Shown here: positions 40,206-50,100 of the stretch, piece by piece | Position numbering within the stretch: the stretch's first letter is position 1 | Layout of the letters: every line of letters begins with the position of its first letter | The notes under the pieces: model-generated | What the model was told of the DNA's origin: nothing | Databases searched by the model: none | The model's input: the letters and a program-made list of their open reading frames with translations, nothing else | Assembly (NCBI GenBank): GCA_019843655.1 | Contig: JACDQD010000003.1 | Location: 34,274,224 to 34,338,223, forward strand | Length of the DNA stretch: 64,000 nucleotides | Direction: 5' to 3' | Source: Lethocerus indicus | Taxonomy: Eukaryota > Arthropoda > Insecta > Hemiptera > Belostomatidae | Made by a program: the position numbers and the translations under genes

Positions 40206-40391
40206 CCTTATTTATTAATGGAATATTTTATTTTAAGCCCTACTATTAGTCACTATCTTCAATATAGAATACATTTAAAATGTTGTGTAGATTGTGCAGA
40301 GACGTAATATTAAAAATATGCAACAAATCGATAAAATAATTTAAACAATTATGATTTTTTTCTGGAACGCATAATTAGATGTATTTGCATT

Positions 40392-40599
40392 AGGGGCACC
40401 AAAAGTAATCAACAGTTTTGACCTTGGAATTCATTTTATTTTGCCAGAAAAAGAAACTTTAATTATTAATCTACTATATATTCACCGATATTATCGACAA
40501 TTCTCCGGCCACTTTTCCGGCAAATTTTCGATTCCCCTCTTGAGGAACTCCTCTCAAGACCAAAATACACCTTATCAAATTGTCGATTACTTTTGAATT
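40392..40599. mobile_element. mariner-type MITE copy M4
   Basis: Starts after TA with GGGGCACCAAAAGTAATCAA and ends TCGATTACTTTTG, where hairpin copy F6 begins. It forms the inner part of the left arm of the 40.2-42.3 kb inverted duplication. Confidence 0.75.
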
Positions 40600-40768
40600 C
40601 ACCATCTTCAGTAGCGGTATAACACAAGTATAACAGACGGTACAAGTGACAGTGACAGTGCAGTGAGGATGCTGACAGTGACTGACAGCACGGCGCTACT
40701 GAAGGCGGCGAACGGCCGAAACCGGTCTAGAAACAGACCGAACCGGCTTCGAGACACAAACCTAGGGT
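40600..40768. mobile_element. Hairpin element copy F6, mostly right half
   Basis: A short left-arm remnant (CCATCTTCAGTAGCGG), then CAGTGCAGTGAGGATGC, GCGCTACTGAAGGCGGCGAA, ACCGGTCTAGAAACAGACCG and CACAAACCTA. Confidence 0.7.
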
Positions 40769-41210
40769 GAGTTATATCCGTCCTATTTTTGTATAAATGT
40801 TCGTTTAGTCGACTTAATCAGTTCTATTATTGTCAGACGTCGCCGCGGTCTATTTTAAACTTGTCTCTAATTGTGAATAATAAGGCTGCCTCTTCACAAT
40901 CTAATCCGCCACAGCGTAGCCTCTATAATCCCAGTCTAATCCCCTACTAAAGCTCTTTTGCTGAGAAATTCTTGATTACAGATATAAATCCAGGTCATTG
41001 AATTAAATCCCCCTTACGCTCTGTCAAAAGTGAACGGACCGAAATTTATTTAAATCCGAAAAGCTTTTGGTCCCGGAGATACAAGATACAGGATACTAAT
41101 AATTTTTTTCCCTCAAATAAAATTATTATAACGCTACAACGATATATACAAATGATGATTACTGCATGCATTCCGGCCTATCGGCCTTACTATATTTATA
41201 TACTTAAATA

Positions 41211-41562
41211 CTGTAGGTTCGTGATGTTTCTGTCTCCTCTCGCTGGTGTTGGTCTTTTACTAGACCGGGGTTTCGGCTGCTCGCCATCTTCAGTAGCGCT
41301 GTGTTAGTAAGTTTGGATGTTTTTTGGGCATCCTCACTGCCCACTGTCACACAGTTTTGTTCACAGTACAAGTGACACAGTGACAGTGCAGTGAGGATGC
41401 CCGAAAAACATCCAAACTTACTAACACAGCGCTACTGAAGATGGCGAGCAGCCGAAACCCCGGTCTAGCAAAAGACCAAACCAGCGAGAGAGAGGAGACA
41501 GAAACATCACGAACCTACAGTATATTCCAACCCCTCGCAGACCACAAAACAGGTATATCGAA
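41211..41562. mobile_element. Hairpin element copy F7, intact
   Basis: CTGTAGGTTCGTGATGTTTC at the start, full arms around an apex near 41365, and a tail CCCCTCGCAGACCACAAAAC then AGGTATATCGAA. Flanked by a 15-bp direct repeat, TTATATACTTAAATA, at 41196-41210 and 41563-41577. The insertion splits an older dispersed repeat (GGCCTATCGGCCTTAC on the left, GTCGGGAAAA..AAAACCCGA on the right). Confidence 0.9.
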
Positions 41563-41876
41563 TTATATACTTAAATATTATAATACATTAAACACGAATT
41601 TTTTACAATACTATTGTGATAGTCGGGAAAATTTATATTGAAAACCCGAAAACTTCAACTTTTGGTCCGAGTGAAAACATTTTTTGGACGATCGGAATCG
41701 GGCCCTTCTGGACAAAATTTTAATACAGCGGGAATTTAATTCGCGACTGAAATCTCGTTATCGGTACGTGGGAAAATTGAGTAAACGCAATACATTTAAC
41801 AATAATACCGTCTCCACAATCTATCGAACATTTCAAAAAAAAAATTCAATTGTTGCAATCTATACATGCAACTATT

Positions 41877-42089
41877 AGGTGTATCCAAAAGTAATCAACA
41901 ATTTGATAAGATGTATTTTGGTCTTGAGAGGAGTTCTTCAAGAGGGAATCGAAAATTTGCCGGAAAAGTGGCCGGAGAGTTCTCTACAATATCAGTGAAT
42001 ATATAGTAGATTAATAATTAAAGTTTCTTTTTTAGCGAAATAAAATGAATTCTAAGGTCAAAATGTCGATTACTTTTGGGTGCCCCCCA
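41877..42089. mobile_element. mariner-type MITE copy M5
   Basis: GGTGTATCCAAAAGTAATCA to TCGATTACTTTTGGGTGCCC. It is inverted relative to copy M4, and the similarity continues outside it (to about 42263). Confidence 0.8.
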
Positions 42090-42652
42090 ATGCAAATACA
42101 TCTCATTATGCGTTCCAGAAAAAATTCATAATTTTAGTACGCGTAATGAGTTTAAATTATTTTATCGATTTGTTGCATATTTTCAATATAACGTCTCTGC
42201 ACAATCTACACGACATTTTAAATGTATTCTATATTGAAGATAGTGACTAATAGTAGTGACTTAAAATTAAAAAACCGGGTCAAATTATATGTTTCATGAT
42301 ATAAATTGGGCTTATTTGTGTAGATTGATTTTGTAAAAAAAAAATTCTTCTAACTAATTTCACGAAAAACGCAATTTTCCCGTGGATTCGACCTTCGGTC
42401 GACGCTTATTTTAGCGAGTTTGTAAATCTTATTCCGTTAGTTACAATTTTATTAATAGAATTGTCCCGAGAGAAACGGAGAATGATTGTGTCGCATTAGA
42501 ATCGCTGTCGCGACTCATTTTCTATTATTTGTATATTTGGATTTGGAAGGACTTTCGTAAATTGCGACAAAGTCGACATTTGTCGTCGTGTCCGGAATAC
42601 ACAATAGATATTAGAACAATTTTAAACTGTGTTTAAAATCAGTTTTCTTATA

Positions 42653-42875
42653 TTAGGTGTACCCCAAAAAGTTATCGACATTTTGACTTTGGAATTCATT
42701 TTATTTTGCCAAAAAAAAGAAACTTTAATTATTAATCTACTCTAGTATATATTCATCGATATTATCGACAACTCTCCGGCCACTTTTCAGGCAAATTTTC
42801 GATTCCCCTCTTGAGGAACTCCTCAAGACCGAAATACATCTTATCAAATTGTCGATTACTTTTGGCTACACACAA
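42653..42875. mobile_element. mariner-type MITE copy M6
   Basis: GGTGTACCCCAAAAAGTTATCG to TCGATTACTTTTGGCTACAC, with the shared internal sequence (CCCCTCTTGAGGAACTCCTC). Confidence 0.8.
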
Positions 42876-43101
42876 TATATTTAAGCATTGCAGTTTTTTT
42901 ATTTATTTTTTTCAGGAACAGGAAGACTGGACGGCCTATTAAATGAAAGAGAGGATGATGTGGGAAACGGGAGGAACTCTTCCCTCAAGACCCAAATCCG
43001 AAGATATTGTGTCGGGTAATTGTATACTTATTAATTATACTTATTCGTAAATGATTTGTAACGCAAAATTTTTTACATAGAATAACGGGAAATCTACAAT
43101 A

Positions 43102-43461
43102 TTAACCCATTAAGTATCAGTAGGCCCCAAATGTGGATCAGTTAATTTTTTAAATTTTTTCTGATATGACATATGTTTTACAGAAAGTTTTTTATTACTT
43201 TCAGTAATTTCACATTATAAATACTACATCGTGTTAAAATACTTGTAATTATGATTATTATTCAAAATAAAAGATGATCGGTATCAACTCTGCTGTAAGT
43301 GCCCTAATCCCCACGAATGGGACTCGTTTTTGAACCCGAATTTGACAAACCGGTTTTTAAAAACATATTCGGAGGTACTATTTGTGATAATAATGCGTCG
43401 TAATAAGTAAATTGTGTGCAAAATTTTCGGGAAAAAAAACATTTGGTACTTAATGGGTTAA
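43102..43461. mobile_element. TTAA-flanked MITE, complete copy
   Basis: TTAA at both ends (43102-43105 and 43458-43461) encloses inverted termini CCCATTAAGTA and TACTTAATGGG. About 350 bp, non-coding. The TTAA target and a CCC start fit a piggyBac-type non-autonomous element. Partial copies lie at 36610-36693, 56130-56290 and 61690-62280. Confidence 0.75.
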
Positions 43462-43491
43462 TAATATTTTTTAATAGCATAATTTTTGAGG

Positions 43492-43738
43492 AAGTACCTG
43501 CGGTGTTTCTGTCTCCTCTCGCCGGTTTGGTCTTTTGCTAGACCGGGGTTTCGGCGGCCGCTCGCCATCTTCAGTAGCGCTGTGTCAGTAGTCACTTTTG
43601 GGCACTTTGGATGTTTTCAGGGGCATCCTCACTGCCCACTGTGTCTCACTTGTACTGTAGTGTTTATACTGACAGTGGCTAACACAGCGCTACTGAAGAT
43701 GGCGAGCGGCCACGAACCCCTCGCCGACCACAAAATAG
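43492..43738. mobile_element. Hairpin element copy F8
   Basis: CGGTGTTTCTGTCTCCTCTC to CATCTTCAGTAGCGCTGTG, inner arms, then GCGCTACTGAAGATGGCGAG and, after a deletion in the outer right arm, CCCCTCGCCGACCACAAAATAG. It begins about 30 bp after the TTAA MITE. Confidence 0.8.
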
Positions 43739-43922
43739 GTACCGTTAAACGAATAAATAGTGTTTTATTTCTACGGAAAAAAATAATTCAATCCCCTATC
43801 GTTTATTAGTCCATTTATTTCTGTACACTCAAGTCGGTGATAAACGGCGTTGATTCGTGTCATAAATCCTCTTCTTTTTCAACTCTCCCTTCAATTACTT
43901 CTCGGTTATGTTTTGGTTGGCG

Positions 43923-45259
43923 TTATTCAGTCTTCAGTTTCACTGTCCCGACGGCGTCCGCTATCCATTTGCCCATTTTACCGCCGACGAACACCAAAGT
44001 CCCGATATAGGCGAGCAGGCCGAGCATATTGGCGGAGGTCACGCACTGAACAGGAAAAAAAAACACTGATAAGAAAAAAAGCTGATAAATCCATTTCGAA
44101 GAATCAGACCCATTCATTCGCCGCCGCCACAGCCCCTTGCGACAAATTTCATTTTGTATCGTATATTTTATATTTACGTTATTCGATTCGTCGCCAAAGA
44201 CCCGATATACAAAGCGGAGATTGTACAATTACGACCTGGTAGTTTTTCATTTTACAAACGAAAGTCAACCGCTTGCAAACAAACGTCCCTGACACGTATT
44301 CGGGACGTACGGACGGGAAAAAAATTTCAATATTCGGCGTTCCGAAAAGAAATTTATTTCCCCAGGTTTATCCCCGAACACGTGTCCGGAAAAAGGACTT
44401 CGTACAGGTTTATGTTCCTGACCGACGGAAACAGTTGAATTTACTGGGGTTTTTTTTTTCATACTTTTCACTCGAGTCTGAATGCGATCACCGCTCGGGC
44501 TTATTCCTGTAAGTAATTATTGTACAACTAAGTATTAATCTTCGTGATTTGCGACACAGTGTTTGCGCAACTCTTTGTTAAAAAAATCTCCTCTTCGAGC
44601 GATGACGCGTAACCGAGCAATTATGTTAATTAGCCCGGCTCTGACGTCGGATACGCGGGACCGACGGAAAGGCGAGAAATATTCGCTGTAAATTGAAAAT
44701 ATTATATTCAATCCGACCGTCAGTCTGTCTTGAGGTGTTCTTCAAGGGGAATCGAAAATTTGCCGGAAAAGGGCCGCGAAGTATATAGCAGATTAATAAT
44801 TAAATAGTTTCTTTTGTTAGCGAAATAAAATCCGATATACCTGTTTTGTGGTCTGCGGGGGTGGGGGTTGGAATATACTGTAGGTTCGTGAAGTTTCTGA
44901 AGTTCTCTCGAAAAACATCCAAAGTGCTAACAGTGACTACTGACACACAGCGCTACTGAAGATGGCGAGCAGCGGCGAAACCCCAAGTCTCTAGCAAAGA
45001 CAGAACCAGCGAGGAGACAACTTCACGAACCTACAGCGTAATAAAATCAATTCCGAAGAATACAATTATTATTACAACGCGTGTAAACAAAACATCGTCC
45101 CTCGGGCGTCTCAAGGAAAATAAAAACCTTCCAGTTACCGGTATTTAAAAATAAATTCGGATTGAACGAGATTTACGTTCGGGCAAATTTCGAACAAGTT
45201 TATTTCATTAAATACAAATAATACATCGATGAGACAATATACAAATGGTGATTCCTACA

Positions 45260-45307
<48 letters not shown>

Positions 45308-45550
45308 AAGACCAATAGGCCGGTATGCATGTAGGAATCACCATTTGTATATTGTCTCATCGATATATATATATATAGTTAAATATTATGGTACATTGCT
45401 CGTGAATATTTAACAATTTTGTATTGATAATCGGGAAAATATACAATAAAAACGCGAGAACTTAAGCTACACTCTTACCTTCGGGCAAGGGCCGACGTAC
45501 CGGGAATTTTTAACGCGCTGCCCCCTTCGGTTTTCGGTATAAGTGTCCAT
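43923..45550 (-). CDS. Small single-span membrane protein, 64 aa
   Basis: I do not recognise the family. Two coding exons on the complement, 45479-45550 (24 codons from ATG) and 43923-44045 (40 codons plus stop), join in phase 0 with a strong donor (GTAAGAGT) and a strong acceptor (pyrimidine tract ending CCTGTTCAG). The protein starts MDTYTENRRGQRVKNSRYVG, then CPKC spanning the splice junction, then a hydrophobic stretch MLGLLAYIGTLVFVGG (residues 31-46), and ends DAVGTVKLKTE. So it has a basic N-terminal tail, one likely transmembrane helix and a short C-terminal tail, with a CxxC pair just before the membrane segment. The intron holds a hairpin element, a MITE fragment and a 40-bp inverted repeat. 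It diverges from the upstream Orai start 1.56 kb away. The codon use, splice signals and phase argue that it is real. Confidence 0.65.
44728..44832. mobile_element. mariner-type MITE copy M7, interrupted
   Basis: GTTCTTCAAGGGGAATCGAA to GTTAGCGAAATAAAATC. The element then resumes at 45035 with AGCGTAATAAAATCAATTCC, on the far side of hairpin copy F9, which inserted into it. Confidence 0.8.
44833..45034. mobile_element. Hairpin element copy F9, internally deleted, with target duplication
   Basis: Starts ATACCTGTTTTGTGGTCTGC after CG and ends with ACGAACCTAC. Much of the left arm is deleted. Flanked by AGCGAAATAAAATC (44819-44832) and AGCGTAATAAAATC (45035-45048), a 14-bp duplication with one mismatch, made from MITE sequence. 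Confidence 0.9.
45224..45364. repeat. Perfect 40-bp inverted repeat around a (TA)n tract
   Basis: ATCGATGAGACAATATACAA, then ATGGTGATTCCTACATGCAT (45224-45263) is repeated exactly as its reverse complement at 45325-45364. A TA run of about 38 bp and a short unique piece (GTAGTAAGACCAATAGGCCGG) lie between. Confidence 0.95.
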
Positions 45551-47113
45551 GTTCCCGTTGACGCGACCGGATTTAATTTTAATAATTGTAATTGATAATT
45601 TTTTCCGTTAGAAAAACGTCATCTCAGCTGGTGATCGATCAGGCATACGGAACAGGCTGCGAAATTCGTGCGTTGAATTAATTGAAGATTTAGTTTGATA
45701 TACCTGTTTTGTGGTCTGCGAGGGGTTGGAATACCCCAGTTTCGTGCCTCCTGCCGGTTCGGTCTTTTGCTAGACCGCTTTTCGGCCGCCGCTCGCCATC
45801 TTCAGTAGCGCTGTGTGTCAGTCACTGTCGGTACAACACTTCAGTGCAAGTGACACAGTACTGAAGAAAAACATCCAAAGTGCCGACAGTGACCGACACG
45901 CAGCGCTACTGAAGATGGCGAGCGGCCGAAACCGGTCTAGCAGAAGACCGAACCGGCCGCGGCACAAGGAGACACCCCAACCCCTCGAACCTACGGTATT
46001 TGAAGATTTAATTTTAAAAACAGCGAATAGAAACTTCGGTAAAATTATTTCTCCGATTAACGGAAGGCACAATAATAATAATAATAATAATAATAATTGC
46101 CAGTCAGTTGGAATGATAGAGCTGTTGTACAGTGCCCGGAGAGACTGAATGAATCTGACGACGGGAGAAATTTTAAAACAACGAGTCATTGCTCATTCTA
46201 ATATTATTATAAGATTAGAACTGTTGCCAGAAAATTGGCGTACAGGAAAAATTGTATAAAATATTACGAACAGCTGATACGGCGGCTGAGAAAATTTTCC
46301 ATCAATTCGGCTAGTTATTTTTCTTTAAAACTGCCGTACTAGAGTATTCTAAAAAAGTGTTCGCGTATTTTTTTTTTTTTAAACTCTCTGAAAACTATTT
46401 CTAATATTGTAGGACGAAATTTAGCCTACTACATCCGGCCTACAACTAGGCTATTTTTTATGAAAACTAAGTATAAAAATTAGTCTATTTAATGAGTCTA
46501 TTTAATAGCGCGTTAATGGACTGAATTACTCCAGGTTGTGAGGTATTAAATTCGATCGAATTATTTTTTAATTTGAATTCGGCCATTTTTTGCTTTTGGA
46601 TACCACCTTTTCGACCTATAGATGTTTCCTTTCGTTCCTAGTTTTTAAAAAAATTCTATAAAAAAACTTCTTTATCTGGCCCGACTTCCTTTTCGCAGAG
46701 AGGAGATTTAAACGAGAGAGATTTTAAGTTGCAACGGGAATTATATAAAAAAAAAAAATTAAACGGGTTACGCTCCCAAAGTGTATCAGCGGGTTTATCT
46801 CTCCTTTCCGAGAAAGATTAGGAATCGGCGGGCGCAAAAAAAAAAAAAAACGAACACGTCCTGACTCTAAGAGAGGAACTGTACGGGGCTTAAAACTGGA
46901 ATCGGCTCATTAGGATTAAGCACCGGCCATCTTAGGACTCCGTCTACCGTTACACGCGTTCGGCGTCCGTACACGCGCTCAGCAACTCAAATAACTTTAT
47001 TCGACCCGTCGTCCGTTAATAATTGTACGACGGGGAACGAGCGCGGCGCGAAAAACTTAGTGTATTTTTTCCCCTTCTCTCGGCGCCGGCCGTTGGACTT
47101 TGTTCGTGCGCTT
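45551..47113. promoter_or_regulatory. Divergent 5' region of the 64-aa gene and Orai
   Basis: Holds hairpin copy F10 and an (AAT)n run near 46071-46096. From about 46860 to 47110 the sequence is richer in CpG than its surroundings (for example ACACGCGTTCGGCGTCCG and GAGCGCGGCGCGAAAAAC), consistent with the promoter or 5' UTR of the long Orai form. No other exon seen. Confidence 0.45.
45693..45999. mobile_element. Hairpin element copy F10, with target duplication
   Basis: Starts GTTTGATATACCTGTTTTGT and ends CGAACCTACGGTAT. Arms are complete except for a reshuffled right outer end. Flanked by an exact 11-bp repeat, TTGAAGATTTA, at 45682-45692 and 46000-46010. Confidence 0.85.
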
Positions 47114-50100
47114 ATGAGCCGTCCGAAAATTTCGCCCCATTCGGGTGAGTAGACGCCGTTTTCGGCTTTTTTTTTTGGGGGGGGGGGGAGGGGGACTTTA
47201 TCGTTTATTATTTGTGAAGGGCTCGCAAAGTGTTCCGGCTAATTTATATGGGGGGGAACACTCGCTTATATTCGGCACAACTTCGCCGCCGGCGAGCTAA
47301 CTTTGTTGCGCGGAATCGTGAACTTGAAAACGAATAAGTGCTGCCCGATTGACTGTGGTGGGGGCACGAACTAATCTAATTCTAACCTTTGCGCTCCTAT
47401 ATTTTTGTTTATCTGACCCCGGGACAGTGTTGTTTTTGCCTTTTTCCTCACCGAATTGCCTCAATTTACAAATCATCGTTTTCAGTCGTTTTCCAATCGT
47501 CGGCCGCCCAAAATGGAGCCCTTCACACCACCGGAGGTAAATGCCCCTTTGGACAGATAACGTCTGTACATTTCTCTATCACACCCCCAAGGGCCAGTCA
47601 ATTATTCTCCCAAATTATGATTAGAATTAGCTTAGAATTAGGCTTATTTCGCAGTCGTTGAAACACCGTCCTGTCGCCGTTCGGAGCGCTGTTCTAATTG
47701 CGACAAAATTTCAGGTATCCCGATGAAGGATGTCCTCCGGAAGGGTATCGCCGAGAGTTCTATGTCGACTTGGTCGGTGAGCAGCGGCAAATTGAGCGCT
47801 GACCACCTCGGCGCAAACTGCGGCTTCGTCCCGTCGGCCAAACCTTGGCTCCCCTACCATCCGAACAAGGTATTGTCCGAGGTTTAAGCTCAAGTCGTTC
47901 ATAAGGTACGCATTCGCCGTAGTTTTACCCGCCGGCTGGTTTTTCGGCCGCTAGCCGTCTTCAATAGCGATGTCAGTGTGTCGGGGGTTCTCAGCGCACC
48001 GTCCAATGTAAGTGACACACCGCACGTCGCTACTGAAGATGACAAGCAGCCGAAACCGCAGTGTGAAGAGCGTGAATACTACATTATTCCAAACCCTCGC
48101 AGGACAGGTATTCCAAACTGATAACATTACATTTCATATTATAATACTATCAAAGATTCATTCATATATCATGTTACTCGAGCGAATCATTCGGTATCTA
48201 AATCGACGGTTTACAATCTTGAGGATGGAGTGTGTCCGACAATTAAAAACCGACATCTTGTTTGTCTGTTTATTCGGACGGTTAATTCCCCCTTTATCTT
48301 TTAACGGCACTATTATTTTTTGCCGTGTTCACATTAGTGTTTTTTTCATTTATAGAACTGTTAGGTTGGTTTAAGTGGGTTGAAAAACGTTTGGGGGGAA
48401 TCGCTCGGGTACTGAAATAAGCACAGACTGCAGTCAAAGGTTCCTTGTCTCTGTGTGCCTTGTGTCATTTGCCAAGAAAATTTCTGCCCCCTTCGAGTTG
48501 TCTATTTTTTGCACGAATTCTTTTTTCTTTTTTCTTTTTTTTTAACGCCAATTCAACAGTTATTGAAAATTGTAGACATAAAAAATTTGTTCGAATCGAA
48601 TATTAATATATTTTTATTTGTTAGATGAAATAGTGTAAACGTGGAAGAAGTTCAACAAGTTATTGTTTCTTCTGCAATAAGTTAGCCCAGATTTTGTAAG
48701 TTATTTGTGTCTTGTATAATTGTTTAATCTATGTATTCGTGAATTTTTATTTTATATTAAGAATTTTATTTCTGTGTCATTTACATTTAGTAATTTAACT
48801 CGTGTTGTGTATCTTTATGATTTGTTTGATTACAAAATAATTTGTTTATCCCTCAATATAATTGCAACGGGACAGTGAATTTTTATTTATGACTAATGCG
48901 CATATAATGTTTTATAGGTTGTATTGATTCATTAAAACAGTACGTTAAATGTTTGATATTCTTCTAATTTTTTAATTTCAGTCGTTTAAACAGAGGAATT
49001 CTAATTGCTTTGTATTTAATCAGGCAGTATTAAAGTTCAAAATTAATCGTACGATTGAATTGAAATTAATTGTATCCATCTCTTTCAATTGAGATTGATT
49101 CCAAAGTAAACAACATCGGTTATGTAATTGAACTAGCAGTTGTCACTATTTGTGAACTGCAGTTGATTTGTATCTCAAGGATATTTCGCTATCGTTGAAT
49201 AAATCATTTCTGTGGATGTGTTTGCGCTAAACGAGCTTAATTGTTCTTCGAAGCTTCATTCATACGTTATTTTGTGTCTCTGAGAGTTTTGTTTCAGTTT
49301 ATAAAGTTAAATCGTTGGTAGCAACAATATTCGATCGAACGTTTAATTTAACATGCCGGTATTCGAGCCGTTGTTGGATTCCTTTTTTGTCACCGAAGTA
49401 TGTCTGTTGATTTTTCATTAACGGCCTTATCTTATTTCAATTAATTCGTTACCAACTTTACGAGTGTTATTCTGGAAAATATTGAAAACGCGATATACGA
49501 TTGTGGATTGTCCCTGATATGATACTGCGCCTTTTTCAGAAAATGTCTACCTGCGGAGAAGGAATGAACTCCCCGAGCTATTTGTCTTGGAGGAAATTAC
49601 AGTTGAGCAGAGCAAAGCTGAAAGCTTCCAGTAAAACATCTGCTCTGTTGTCCGGTTTTGCTATGGTAAGTCGGCATGCTTTATTTATCCAACAATCGAT
49701 ACATATATATCGCAAATGTGTTTATAGTGTCTTATCTTAAATTTTTAATTTAAGCCGGTCTCAGAAAATATTCACGAATTAAGACACAACGACTTAATGA
49801 CCGAAACATTCAACGGACACAATTGTTTATTACAAGTAAAATTGAAGTTTAATATTAATGTTAAAGGTGTAAATTCTCCGCGAACACGAGATTGTTCCGT
49901 CGGTATAAAGAAAGTTACCAAGCGTGAGCCTCTAACTCGGTCGCGTTTTTATCCACTTTGTATTCAAAATCTATTCATTGTATTCCGCATTTATGAATAC
50001 TCATATTTATTTATCCCCGCGCGCTTCATAAATATTCCATTCCTGCCATTTGAATGTTAGCGTACAATATAGAAATAATATCGCTCAACTGAAACTCCGG

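Larger units (their letters stand above)
35506..43922. other. Repeat-rich intergenic region between Chk2 and the 64-aa membrane gene
   Basis: The Chk2 promoter and 5' UTR should lie at the left edge. The rest is mostly mobile elements: hairpin copies, TTAA MITEs, mariner MITEs, a decayed mariner and a large inverted duplication at 40.2-42.3 kb. Two isolated exon-like + strand segments (37117-37236 and from 42916) have splice signals and open frames but match nothing I know. Confidence 0.6.
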
